Notes: generated by a model not told the origin, from the letters alone. DNA of 15,319 nt from Haplosporangium gracile (GCA_015499985.1 JAAAUF010000070.1:51157-66475); one strand, 5' to 3'. Shown: positions 1-11,379, numbered from the stretch's first letter. A program made the numbers and translations.

Positions 1-21
1 AAAAAAAAAAAAAAAAAAAAA
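1..21. repeat. Poly(A) run at window edge
   Basis: The window opens with 21 consecutive A. Read on the minus strand it is a T run lying about 18 nt inside the third intron of the coiled-coil gene, after a putative donor at 39. It could be a normal intronic pyrimidine tract. It is also a typical place for an assembly to break, so the window edge may be a contig end. Confidence 0.9.
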
Positions 22-39
22 GAAGACAAAAAGACGAAC

Positions 40-3000
40 CTTCTCAAGCTCAGCAAGGGAACACAACTGGGCTTCGGAATCACGCTTAATGGATGCCTTG
101 AGCCTGCCCAGCAGATCTGTCAAATCCTTGGTAGCACTCATCTCATGATGCATACGGGTCTCCATAGTCGTAAACTCCTTTTGCATCTGCTTCTGGGTTC
201 GGCGCAAGGACTGGATCATCTCTTCTTGTTTCTCCTTTTCGCGTTGAGCGAGGAGCAAGTCCTGATCGTGTGCGGCCTTTTCGAGATCGCATGCATTCTG
301 GGCACCACGCAACTGCAATTCAAGCGTTGTTTGTGATTTGGTCAATAGGCGGATCCGGTCCTTATATCCATTCTCGGCCAACACCCAGGCGGAATCGCGA
401 GAGGCTTGATCCTTGAACATGCGGTCGACTTGAGCCTTCAGGTCTACAATCTTGGACGACAACTTGGCGACCTCCTTCTCGCCGGAACGGATACGGGCAG
501 CACAGGCGTCGTGATTGGCCTGCTCGGCGGGGACCATCTTGGCCATCTTGGCCTTGAAATCCTCGAGCAGGGCCAGAGTGGCGTGATACTGACGTGTGAC
601 GTTGTGGAGCTCAACCTGGAGGTTGTCGACGCGCCTGAGAGCCTTATTGAGCTCCTTCTCGAGATGACGGTCCTTGGACTCGAGGGTCTTGACCTTGTCG
701 GCATCCTCGACCATGACACGGTCGAGGGTCTTCTCAAGCTTGTAGAGCTGCTTGTCTTGATCGGCTTGGGCCTGGAGGGCGGTCTGGTACTTACTGTCGA
801 GGGCCTTGTACCTGTCCATCTGGGCTGCCAGGGTGTGACGCAACTTGTCGAGCGTGTTCTCCATAGCTGCCATCGAATCCTTGTCCTGAGCAACACGGGA
901 CTCGAGATCTGCCATTTGTCTAATGGTATTTAAAATAGTGGGAAAGAAAATGTAACGGTCAGACGATAAAAACGAAGATGAAAGTATTCACCAAATCGTA
1001 CCTAAGCGATTATTTTCACACCTGGTAGACTCGGCGATGCGAGCGTTGAGGACATCGATCTTCTTGTCCTTGGCAGCGAGCTCACGGCGGGTGTCAGCAA
1101 GACGCGCTTTGTAGCTACTTATCTCACCACGAAGACTCTCCTCCAGCTCGGCAATATAGGTATCCTTAGCACGGGCTTCGCGGTGAAGCTCATCCCTAGA
1201 GGTCTCAAGGGTCTCGATCTGGATAGTCAACGAATGAATTCTCTCGTTCAACTCTGCATCATTGGCATCGTGCTGGGCAAGGGTAATCTTCAAGATACTC
1301 AATTCCTTCTCAAGTCTACCAATCATCGCAGTCAACTTCTCAGCCTGCTCGATCACCTTCAGGCGCCAGGCATTAGCACCATCAACCTGGGACTGGAGGG
1401 TGTGGATCTGGCTCTCATGACGGGTCAGCATTTCAACCTGCAACTCCTTCTCGCGCTCCAAGTTGGCGACAGTCGTCTCCCACTCCTTGGTCTGCTCGAT
1501 CGAATTCTGCTTCCAGAGCGTAAGCTCACGGATCTGCTCGCTCAGATGGCGCTCGAGGAGGGTGTGATCGTGGTCGAGACGGATCTTCTTTTCGAGGTGC
1601 TTGATGTCGTGCTCGAGGTCGGAGATGTTCTTCTCGAGGATGGCCTTATCCTGGTAAAAGTGATGGGTCTTCTCGGCAACCTTGTCCTCGATCTCGGAGG
1701 CGCGACGCTTGCGGTCTTCATGGAGCTCGCCGCGAGCCTGGTTGACAGCGTCGTTGAGGCGGCCCATCTCGGCGTTGTGCCCTTGTATCTTGTACCTGAG
1801 GTCGTGGATGGCCTTATCCTTATAGCGAACCAAGTCTGTGCCCTTCTTAATCTCCTCTGTCAAATCAGTCGTCTACAAGGACATATCACACAAAAAATAT
1901 GCATCGTTATGGAAGTGTATGTAGATGTACTTGGGTCAGAAAAAAATGTTTACAGTTTGACATAAGATAGTTACCTTATTAACCCAGCCTTCCTCGTGAT
2001 TCTCCCACTGCTTGATCTCGTTCTCGAGAACATGGATCTGATCGTCCCTGGCTCGGAGCTGGTGACCAGCATCCTTCTCGCCATCTTTGAGCTGATTCTT
2101 GAGGTTGGTGACAGTAGCACGAGTCTCCTCTAACTGCAACAGGGCAGAGTCGTGGTCTTTGTTGGTCTTATCCAACGCCGCCTGCAAGCCGGTTTCTTTC
2201 TCCTTGAGTGTGTGCTGCAATCCACCAATGCGGGCCTTCAAGACCGTGATGTCTGCCTCAAGACCCTTCGACTTGTCCTCGGCCTTTTGGGCGCGGATGA
2301 CGTAATTCTGCTGCGAAGTCTCAAGACCATTGATCTTAGTCAACAACTCCTTGACCTGGCGGGTCTTTTTCTCGAGGTCCTTGGCGAACTTGTCAGCGTG
2401 GACAAGCTCCTTCTCTTTCTCGTTCAACTGCTCGCGCAGAGACTCGACCTCGACACGAAGGGTGCTGGCGGTGGACGAGACAGCAGCCAGATCCTTGGCT
2501 GCCTGGTCGGCAGCCTTCTTGCCGTGATGGACTTCTCTCTGCAACTCCTTAACCTCACCGTCAAGATGATCAGCACGGTCAGCATGGGCCTTCATGGACT
2601 CGACAATCTTTTCGAGATCATTGATCTGGCGGTTCTTGTCGGCAATAATTTTCTCGAGCTTGGTGATCTCAATGGTCAGGTGCATGTTGCGGTCCTTCTC
2701 GTCCTTAAGCTCGTCGATCGTCTTGTGGGCATGCTTCAACTTGTGGTTCTTGTCCTTGAGCTCCTGGCGTAGACCCTCGACCTCGGTGCGAAGGGTGCTG
2801 GCGGTCGAGCTGACCTTGGCAAGATCGTGATCAGCCTTCTCCCGGAGCTTAAGGACAGCCTTGTCTTTGGCCTCCATCTCGTGCAAGATGGTTTGGATCT
2901 CCATCTGGAGGGTTTCAATCTTGGTATCCTTGATTGCGAGGCCCTTGTTGGCCGTTTGGAGCTGGGCAACCTCGCCCTCCTTCTCGTGGAGGAGGTTCTC

Positions 3001-4908
3001 GAGCACATCGATCTGGTCCTGAAACTGCTTAGCCTCGACAGCGCAGTTCTCATGGGCCTCAAGAGCGTCCTCGAGGTAGGTGAGATGCTTCTCTTGGACC
3101 CCAACCTGATCACGGAGATCCTTGACCTCATCTTCGAGAGCGAGGGCTCGCTCCTTGTACGTGGTCAGCGACTTGACAGATTCCAATGCCTTGGAAAGCT
3201 GGTCCTCACGGTCGGCGAGATCGTCCTTGAGAATACGAATCTCGTCCATAAGGTTGTCGGCACGGATGCTCTGAGCGTTGAGAGCCTTGTTGTCCCTCTC
3301 CAAGTCCGTGATAGTGACATCACGCTCCGTGATCTGGTCGCGCAGCTCCTTGATATGAAGGTTCAACGTATGGACCTTCTCCTGAGCGCCCTTGAGAGAC
3401 TTGATCTCATGATAACAATCCTTGAGCTCATGCTCGTGGCTGGCCAACCTCTTCTTTAAGAGTTCAAGCTTGTCAGCCAAGCGGAGGGTCTCCTCGGAAT
3501 GGGCATGGTTGCTGTGCTCCAGCCCCTTAATAGTCGCATGAGCACCCATCAGATCGGTCTCTTTCTCCTTGAGGCTCTCAGAGATCTCGCGGATTCGGAC
3601 GATCAACCAGGCGCGCTGCTTATTGGCCTCATCGAGATCCTTCTGGAGGTGGAGAGACTGCTCCTGGGCATGCTCCTTGGCCTTGAGGTTGACGTTCAGC
3701 TTGGAGATCTCGTGCTCGAGTAACTTTTGCTGCTTCTGACCCTCGAGACGGTCGGCTGTATGCTGCTGCTGAGACTCCTTGAGGGCTTTCTCCCTGGTAT
3801 GGAGATTGGTACGGAGATCGCGGATGGTGATCTCGAGATCGTGAATCTCACGGGTCAAGGTCTCGGTGCGGATGGTGACCTTCTGAAACTCGACGACACG
3901 GACTTCGGCAGCACGGAGAGCGTCTTCCTTCTCTTGGAGGAGCTTCTGCAGGAGAATAACGTCGTAATCAAGCGACAGAATAGCCTCATGGGCCTTCTCG
4001 CGATCCAAGAGCGATTTTTGGGTGATTCGGCGAGTAGCGGCTTCATGGCGTTCCAGACGTTCGCGCTGCTTGGCAAGGAGCTCTGGGTTGGAGTGAGTGC
4101 TGGTAGTGGTTGTGGTTGTGTTCCTGTCGGTGCCCTTGTAGTGGTCGGTGACGGCGTGCTTACCAGCACGGTTGACGACAGTCGAGTCAACAAAGTGCAA
4201 GGGGGTGCTGGAATGGGTGGTCTCGGCGTGACTGGTACTCTTTCTGGAAGCTGACTTGGGCAAGTGCTTGGTCCCAACTATGGAGGAGGATGATGTGCGA
4301 GAGGAGCCAGACTTCGAGCCGCCATGGTGATGACGGGCATGACGGGCGCCCTCATCCGAAGAACCGCCACTGCTGTTACTCAAATTTGGGAGTTGTTGAG
4401 AGTGTCTATCGACATCCATTACGTTCGTCGAGTCATCATCAAAAATGTACCGCACAGCGCCATGGGAAGCAGGAGTACTCTGTTGAAGAACAGCAGCAAC
4501 ATCACGGCGAGACAGTTGACGGGCCTGGCGGGCCGTCGCCCCCTCATCGCTATGAAGAAACTCGCGGCGATCGGATCGACTGCGATTAGACTGGGTAGAC
4601 CTGTGATTGTGGTGTGCAAGATCATCGTTCTCGTTAAAGTCACGGTGCCAGATGTGGCGGCGATCCTGACCGTTCTCCTCGAGGGTATGGTGCTCTTTGC
4701 CGTCCTTCAGGTGACTGCGGTGGCCATCGTTGGTGGAGATTGTGTGGGGTTTGGCAGAGGTGCTGGTCTTCTTGGAGATGGTCGAGGGAGTCTTTTTGGA
4801 AAGCGCAACAGGGATGTGTTTAGTCGAGATGGGTTTTCTAATGGTGTGGGTTTTGGCGGTGGTTGAGGTGTCCTTGTTGATGGCCCTGCTGCGGGTAGCA
4901 TAAACCAT
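40..4908 (-). CDS. Large coiled-coil protein, unassigned (3' end outside window)
   Basis: Three exons are visible on the minus strand: 4908-1975, 1872-1022 and 919-40. The introns are 1974-1873 (GTAACT...TAG) and 1021-920 (GTGTGA...TAG), both 102 nt with a CTGAC branch-like site. Phases agree, giving 1,555 residues so far. A further donor (GTTCGT) begins at 39, so the gene continues to the left. The ATG has A at -3 and G at +4. Residues 1-274 are a basic, low-complexity head rich in Ser, Thr, His and Arg, with a six-Thr run near 264-269. From about 275 onward nearly everything is heptad-type coiled coil rich in Leu, Glu, Lys and Asp. Cysteine is very rare and there is no signal peptide or membrane segment. 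Residues 695-805 and 806-916 look like a tandem duplication. No catalytic motif is visible. Such architecture is seen in tethers, spindle or septum scaffolds and filament proteins, but nothing identifies which; I do not recognise the family. Confidence 0.85.
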
Positions 4909-5970
4909 TATAGAGGCGAGGTTGTTGGTGCTAACGTGTGAGAAGGGCGGAGAGTGCGATTTGTTTTTTTTGATGGCTGTTGTTCGTGTGTTGTTGATAT
5001 ATACAGGGCTATTTACAGTTATGTAGGCCCTTCATGATACTTTTGATCGTGAAAACAAGAAGGTACGGATATATGTGAGGATGGGGGGGTTTTTTTTTGG
5101 TACATTGTGATATCATCTTTGCTGATCTGCATGTTCTTTGAATACATTGCTTCGTTTTTTACCTTCAAGGCAAAAAATTAATAGGAGCAATTCAGTTGCT
5201 ATGGACAAGCAACCGCCTTGACTAGTTAAGAGTGAACGCTTTCAGGAAAGTGGAAAGGACTTGAAGCACCAGTGACGTTTGTGCAGAGAGTAGCGAGGAA
5301 AGGAGAGTGTGGAGGTAGAGAGAAAAAAGAAGGAAAGAAAAAAAATGATATTACAGCGCAAAATAACAGATGACTCTGAAGTCCCGAGAAAAAAAATTGA
5401 GGGGTCCGTGACCATCTGTCGGTTTGACTCCACGTCTCACAGTCGCGCGCTCGTCCTTTATGAACTTTTGCCTGCTCGATGCCTCTTAGTCTCACCTGTA
5501 CATGCGGTGGGGCCGTTGAATGTTTTTGCTTTCACTCTACTAAAAAAAGAGACGCGTCAGAGGCAACCAATGACGAGTAAATGAAAAATTTTCCGTGTCT
5601 GAAATGCAGCCATTCTCGTTCCGTCTCACTCGAACTAGGACTGGAGGACTTGTCCTTATCCCAGACTCTACAAGCCAAAATAATCTTACAGAGAAGCAAG
5701 TGGTAAATGGTTACAATGTTTTCATTTTTGCTAACTACATGAATTATGAAAGGTTAGGAACTGGCGGCATGGGCACAATGTCTATCTCTGCCATACTCGG
5801 CTGTCTCCTCCTTCGTTCGTCGTCCTTCTTTCTTCTTATGATAATGACCTATCCTATTTCCAAAAAAAAACCCCTCTCTCATCATCCTCTTCCCCCTAAA
5901 CTTCCACCGTTTTGCTCCTTTAACATATTAGAGAAGCGTGTATCAAATGTAATAAGAAAAAAAAGGATTT
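4909..5970. other. Intergenic region between DRS2 3' end and coiled-coil gene 5' end
   Basis: About 1.06 kb separates two genes that run in the same direction. It must hold the DRS2 3' untranslated region and terminator at the right and the coiled-coil promoter at the left. A seven-G run followed by nine T lies at 5083-5098. The open frames here are short, of low-complexity composition and match no family I know. I see no tRNA, no clear AATAAA polyadenylation signal and no mobile-element remnant. Confidence 0.7.
4998..5004 (-). promoter_or_regulatory. TATA box of the coiled-coil gene
   Basis: The minus strand reads TATATAT here, about 90 nt upstream of the coiled-coil start codon at 4908. 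The interval between them contains short pyrimidine stretches. The position fits a fungal TATA element with a leader of a few tens of bases. The call is inferred from motif and distance only. Confidence 0.5.
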
Positions 5971-8900
5971 TTAACCCAAGGGCTTCTGGGCAGTGGTATC
6001 GTATGCACGAATCAAACGCGCAGTGCCGGCTTCGTTCTGAGAAAAGGCAAATCCGCGGTTGCGACGCAAGCGTTGGATGTTGCGGACCTTGTGAACTGCC
6101 TTACGGAAACGTTCCATGCGAGGGCGGTAGTCAGGGATGTTGAGCTTCTGGATTTCCTGCACATAGTGATACGTCCTAGGGAAGAATGTGCGCTTCATGC
6201 TATTGTTTTGGGGTTGAACAAGTTAAATGGTTAGTAAACAGCGCCAAGGATTGAAAGGAGAGCCATCTTCATACGTCGTCGCATGTGTGACAAAATGCAA
6301 AAACTTACTATTTGAAAGCGTAATCACGGAGGACGCAGGCCAAGGGCAAAAGAATGATGGACAACCAGAACACAGGCTGACCATAAAGGGGTCCAGCAAT
6401 TCCATAGTACTCGGGGGTCAATCCAATCTTGGCACCAACAATGGCAAAGATAGGGAAGAAGCCCACCCAGAAGAGCATCGATCCAGGAACTGAAATATAG
6501 GCATACTTGGTCCAGAGGCTATAATGAAGGGGGGGAAAGGCGTAAAAAGGGTTAATATTAGGCCCGCGAGGACAATTATAATGCTTAAGGCGCAAAAAAG
6601 TATATCAAAATACTTACTCGGTGATCAGAGCAGCCTTCCAGAGAACAGTGGCCAAAACAGCAGTGTAAAGAGTGACACTCATGATCCAGGCGCCACCAAT
6701 AGTGCCGTCAACCATGATCAAGTCGTTCTGGAAGATAAAGGCAACGGCAAAGAAAAGGACAACAGAGTGAAAGATGGCGTTGGAAGCCCATCCCCAGAAA
6801 GTCTTGACGTTGAACTAGAAGGCAAAATCATATATAAAAAATGAGCAGTTAGCGTCTAAAAAAATGCATCTAAAATGGCTTAAACAAAAGAGTGAAAAAG
6901 CCACCAGTGATTCACTTACGAACTCGCTCTTCTGTCCGAGCATGTACATCTGAGGATAGCGATCCAACATCCTGGCACTGACATACTGATCGAAAATGCC
7001 GAGAGACAAGGGGGGCAGGACCGTCAAGGCAACGTTGTACAAGGAGATGGTCCAGGATTCATAGACGGTCTGACCAGAGAAGCCGTTGTAGAAGGCATAC
7101 CAGAACTGGGTGGTGTACAGACAAATGTTCTTGTAGAAACTGAATAGAATCAGTTTACTGAGACGCTGGTAACTCCATGCACCGTGGACCAAAAGCAACT
7201 TCTTCAAGAAACGGAACTGAGAGATGGCAAAATCGGCACTGCGAGCAGCCTGGAGACCCTCCAATCCTGAAATACCGACACCGACATGAGCAGCCTGAAT
7301 CATCGAGACATCGTTGGCACCGTCACCGATAGCTAACAAGATGGCCTTCAGGTTGCGCTTGACAAGCTTGACGACCAAAGCCTTCTGTAAGGGTGACACA
7401 CGGCAGCAGACAACAGCCTTGCAGAGGACAGCCAGTTCCAAAAAGACCTTCTCGATATCCTTCTCCAAAGCAAAGCCGAGAGTCTTTCCATCAATAATAA
7501 GAGCCAGGGGTTCAATGTCGTCACCGCGTTGGTAGGTTGACTTGATCGCCTTGACTTTGTTCTCCAAAAACTCCTTGGTCTCCCAGTGCGTCTGCTCGTT
7601 ACAGATAATCAAAGACATATCCTCTTGAATCAACTTGCATGAGTATCCAATGTTGATGGCGGTTTCCTGACGATCTCCAGTCAACACCCAGACCTTGATA
7701 CCAGCTTGCTGAAGAGTGTGAATGGTCTCGGGGACACCGTCCTGAAGCTTGTCCTCAATAGCAGTAGCACCCAACAGGAACAAGTTCTTCTCAATCAACT
7801 CGGCAGCCTTGTCCAACTCATCACCACGGTTCTGGATAGTGGTTGACGCACGCTCGTAGATCTGGGACCAGTGCTGGTATTCCTTCTCGGGGATCTCTCT
7901 CATGGCAACACAGAGAGTACGGAGACCCTCAGTGGCATAGTCCTCTAAATGCTGCATGGTAGCGTCGACAAACTCGTTCTCCGATCCCAGGCGCTCCAAA
8001 ATGACGGTATCAGCTCCTTTGCAGTACAGTTTGATTTTCCTGTCAGGTCCGCGAACAATGGTTGACATACGCTTACGGGTCGAATTGAACTCGCAAACAT
8101 TCAAAATTTCGTACTCCAGATCGTGAGGTCCAACCTGAATGTTGACTGAGCGGGGTCGTCGGGTAGTGAATTGGTATCCCATTGTAGCAGCGCCAGAAAC
8201 AAGAGCACCTTCATCGGGCGAAGAGGCCTGGTAAACAATTTCTATAAACGAAAGAATATTAAAAAGAAAAAGAATGTCAGTGGAAATTTCTGTAAAAACA
8301 AAAAATACGCATAAATGAAAAAAAAAGGTTCGAAAAAATGCTAATCCTGCATGCATACCTGAGGGGTTGCCTTCTTGACGTTCAGGAATGACAGTGTGGC
8401 AGACAGCGAGAAGAGTCAAGAACTCATCGATGACATTGCTGGTAGGGTGATTGCGCAAGTTGGCGTCCAATTGTTTGAAGTCGTGAATGCCGACTTCAGC
8501 TCCGTCCTCGATGCGGGCCTGCTTTCCTTCCTCGACCACATCGGCATAGGCAAGTCCTGCAATGGAGCACTGACGGAACTCCATCTCGTTACAGGTCAGT
8601 GTTCCTGTCTTGTCCGAAAAGATGTATTCGATTTGTCCAAGTTCCTCGACAAGAGACGAGGTACGAGCGAGAGCTGGGGTGTCAGTTTTTTCGTAGTACA
8701 TGTCCAAGTCCGAGTTGATCAATTGTGCCTGCCAAAACTTGACGACTTCCATGGTGACCATCAAAGAAATGGGGATCAAGTTGTTGTAAAGAATCAAGAA
8801 GGTGAGAATGTTCCGACCAAAGTCTCCCCACGACGAGCGTGCGAGGTCAATATAGCTGAGCTGTTCAAGGTTCTTGTTGGTGATGACCATGTTGCCGACA

Positions 8901-10855
8901 GCAGAGGCGAGGGACATTGCCAGCAAGATACCGAACAAAAAGATGATCTGAACGTTAGTCATCTTTTCGACAGAGGTACGCTTGATGGGTGTTGCTGAGG
9001 CGTTTCGCATGAGCTTAGACTCGTGTCCCGTGAAGATAACGACACCGTAGATCCAACGGGTGTTACGAAGTTGAGCACCCTAATTTTCGATTGCATACAT
9101 CCAACAGGAACGTTAGCAAGCAGGCTACATGAATTTTTCCTTTGTCTGTGAGACCAATTGATGTAAATGAAAATATGAAAAAAAAAAGCAAAAAAAAAAG
9201 CCCACTGCCCTGTTTCGAATTAAGCCATATCCTATGGGGAGGGCTAGAACTTACACGAAGCAAGATTTGAGTAGGGTCCAAGGGAAGCTCCTTAGGATTG
9301 CCCTGAGCAGTGTTCATTAGCAGAGTTCCTTCGAAGGTGTACAGACTGTTGTTAGGCTGTTCTGAGCGAATGAGTCCTCCTAAGTGTGATGCCTCCAGAG
9401 GTGTAATAAGCTGAACTGTCTCTGGCAATGCCTGTTTGATCTTCAAGTTGGTCTCTCTAAAATAGCAAGGATGAGTGATAATAGGAGTTAACAAGGAGGT
9501 AAACAAACAAAGAAGTCAGACATAGGGGGCGATCATTCATCAAAACAAGTAATCGTTGCACTGCGAATGCCGACAAAAGACTCACCCGTCCAAGTTGCTT
9601 GTCTCGATGTAGCACATTCCCTCGGGCTCGGATGAACTCAACAGAATCAGATCGGCAGGGAAGGGCTCGCCTCCTTCAACACGGACGATATCTCCAACCT
9701 TGATCGAATGCCAGGCGCGTGGCACAAATGTGCTGCCTTGCAGAACCTTGGATTTCCTGGCGTTGGTCTCGCTGTCGGAGGCATGTCGTTTCTAAAACAG
9801 GGATGTAAAAGGGGAGGAAAAGAAAAGACGTCAGGCACATATGCAAATATGTCAAAGGGCAGACGGGAAAGCAAGCAAAGCAAAGACGCTGTTGCAAACG
9901 TCGTCGGTCGTGTCAATAGGAAGCAAGTAGGCGAGGGCACAAGGTCAAGTGTACTCTGGGTACGAGACAGCATTTAGCAGTGGCGGGTTGATAACATAGG
10001 TGGAAGGTAGGATATTGAGGCGAGCTGGGTGTCACTGGAATTGGCCAGGAGGGGCCTGGCCTGGGAAGGAAAAAAAAGGGCCATCTAACCCATTTTCATA
10101 AAAGCTCCTTGTTATTTTGGTAAAGCTGTAGGCACTTACAAAGTCCTCCATGACTTCCTTGACGGCTGTTGCGAACAAGACTAGTACCAATGGCACTGCT
10201 GTTGTGTATCTTGATGTTGGAGAGACACCATCGATTTGCTATTTTTATTTTGTCCAATTAGTCCATAGGGAAGAGGAAGTAAAAGATACAAAGGAAGAAA
10301 GAAGGAACGGGTTAGATGAAGAGCTAACAGGGTTCCTTTTGACTGTCATCTGATCGTCGACCTTTGCCAACTCTTTTGCCGGCTTCAATGCCGAGAAGGA
10401 GGAGAGGTGGACTGTACCTGAATACAAGCGGTGAACAAGAAAAAAATGTTGGCGTATTTGGAAAACTGTTCGTAGAGGAACTTTGGGAGGAATGTAATGT
10501 AGTTGTACTTTGAGGTGGAGATGCGGTTGTGAAGGTATTTTGCTTGGGCGTTCCGCTCTGCGTTGTTGAGGTAGATGGTACGGATGCCTCCCTGGTTGGC
10601 GGTGGAGGTTCCGGTAAAGTTGGAGAGGAAGCTAGCAAAGGCGCTGGGAGACCGCCTGTTCTGCCTGTTGCTGTTGTTGTTGTTGCTGGGGGGTTGGTTG
10701 GAGTTAGGGGAAGAGTAAGAGGGTGAGTCTGGGGGGTAGCGCGAGTGGGAGGAGAGAGAGTTGTTGGAGCCTTCGAAGGCGTAGTGGTCGTCGGAGGCAG
10801 TGAGTGGGATGTTCATATCCGAGTAGTCGGACTCCTTTGAGGAGAGGCCACGCAT
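5971..10855 (-). CDS. DRS2: Drs2-type P4-ATPase, aminophospholipid flippase
   Basis: Nine exons on the minus strand: 10855-10418, 10238-10140, 9791-9586, 9456-9255, 9079-8359, 8241-6920, 6814-6618, 6518-6309 and 6199-5971 (stop TAA). All introns are GT-AG and phases close to 1,207 residues, normal for the family. The enzyme moves phosphatidylserine and phosphatidylethanolamine to the cytosolic leaflet, in yeast at the trans-Golgi with a Cdc50 partner. Visible motifs: a Gln-Gln pair at 146-147 in TM1, the DGET dephosphorylation loop at 247-250, PISL in TM4 at 418-421, the phosphorylated Asp471 in DKTGTLT, nucleotide-binding KGA at 630-632, TGD at 744-746 and GDGAND at 861-866. Ten membrane segments are accounted for, TM5-TM10 lying between about 916 and 1125. 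The C-terminus has GFAFS at 1181-1185 and RAYDTT at 1196-1201, typical of Drs2/ATP8A rather than Dnf1/2 or Neo1. The first 90 residues are a Ser/Asn/Pro-rich cytosolic tail. The ATG has A at -3. Confidence 0.97.
8242..8358 (-). other. DRS2 intron 5, stop-free and a multiple of three
   Basis: This intron (donor GTATGC, acceptor TATAG) splits the codon after Ser555. Removing it joins NPS to EIVYQASSPDE, the conserved start of the nucleotide-binding domain, so it is very likely a genuine intron. It is 117 nt long and has no stop in the gene's reading frame. An unspliced message would therefore be translated with 39 extra, mostly Phe/Leu/Ile/Val residues. Confidence 0.85.
9792..10139 (-). other. 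DRS2 intron 2, the longest intron (348 nt)
   Basis: It runs from donor GTAAGT at 10139 to acceptor TTTTAG ending at 9792. It separates the MEDF and KRHASD codons of a conserved P4-ATPase stretch. It is two to three times longer than most introns here. I see no RNA gene or protein-coding exon inside it; the short open frames it contains do not continue the ATPase sequence. Confidence 0.75.
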
Positions 10856-10929
10856 TTTCTATGGGGCTGGATGCCTTTCCTTCTAAGCAAGCAACACCTG
10901 TAGCTGAAGGGCAGGGTTGCAAGCAAGTT

Positions 10930-10965
10930 GGAGGAAAGAAAGAGAGAGAAAGAGAAAGAGAAAGG
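10930..10965. repeat. GA/GAAA-rich simple repeat
   Basis: The plus strand is an uninterrupted purine run of GAAA and GAGA units about 75 nt upstream of the DRS2 start codon. On the DRS2 sense strand it is a CT block, a common feature just upstream of fungal start codons. Confidence 0.8.
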
Positions 10966-11379
10966 GTGATGTGGTGTTATTACAGTGTGTCTGATTCATT
11001 CATCCACAGAAATAAGTGAGGTCAAAAGGAGAAGGAGTGTAAAAGATGATGATGAAAGGAATCAAAAGGGAAAAGAGAAGGATTAAAAGTGTCCAAGTTG
11101 CACACCTTATGTTAAACAATAGAAGAGCGAAAACAGAGAGCACACTAGTGTCCACAAGGATAATAAGCCAGGGGGAAGCGAGAATAGGACCAGGCAGAAA
11201 ATAAAAAAGCAAAGGGGACAGGAAAGAGACAGACAGGCACTGACTGATCCTTTTAACCACACTTTTCAGAAGGATATGCTTAAAGGAAAAGGAAAAGCCG
11301 GATCTGATGAGCACAAGTGGGAGGAGTTGAGTTGAGGGACAGAAGATGAGCCTTGTGGGTGTGGAGTTGTATGTACGTG

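Noticed and set aside
406..1965. Long plus-strand open frames (406-933 and 1183-1965) that could be antisense genes
   Set aside because: They lie opposite a well-supported coiled-coil gene. Their Leu/Val/Gly-rich sequence is what the reverse complement of GAG, AAG and CTC codons gives, and they run across splice sites without any protein family signal.
2152..4254. Further plus-strand open frames opposite the coiled-coil exon 1
   Set aside because: They have the same origin: codon bias in a Glu/Lys/Leu-rich rod keeps antisense frames open. No start context, intron pattern or domain supports them.
5226..5495. Minus-strand 89-codon frame in the DRS2-coiled-coil gap
   Set aside because: Phe/Ser-rich low-complexity translation of a pyrimidine-rich strand, with no family resemblance and no splice partner.
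5595..6143. Plus-strand 182-codon frame
   Set aside because: Its second half overlaps the confirmed last exon of DRS2 in antisense, and the first half has no recognisable sequence.
8242..8358. Treating this segment as coding DRS2 sequence, since the frame is open
   Set aside because: It interrupts a conserved motif join, has GT...AG ends, and encodes a hydrophobic segment that P4-ATPases lack at this place. It was kept as an intron and reported as a finding.
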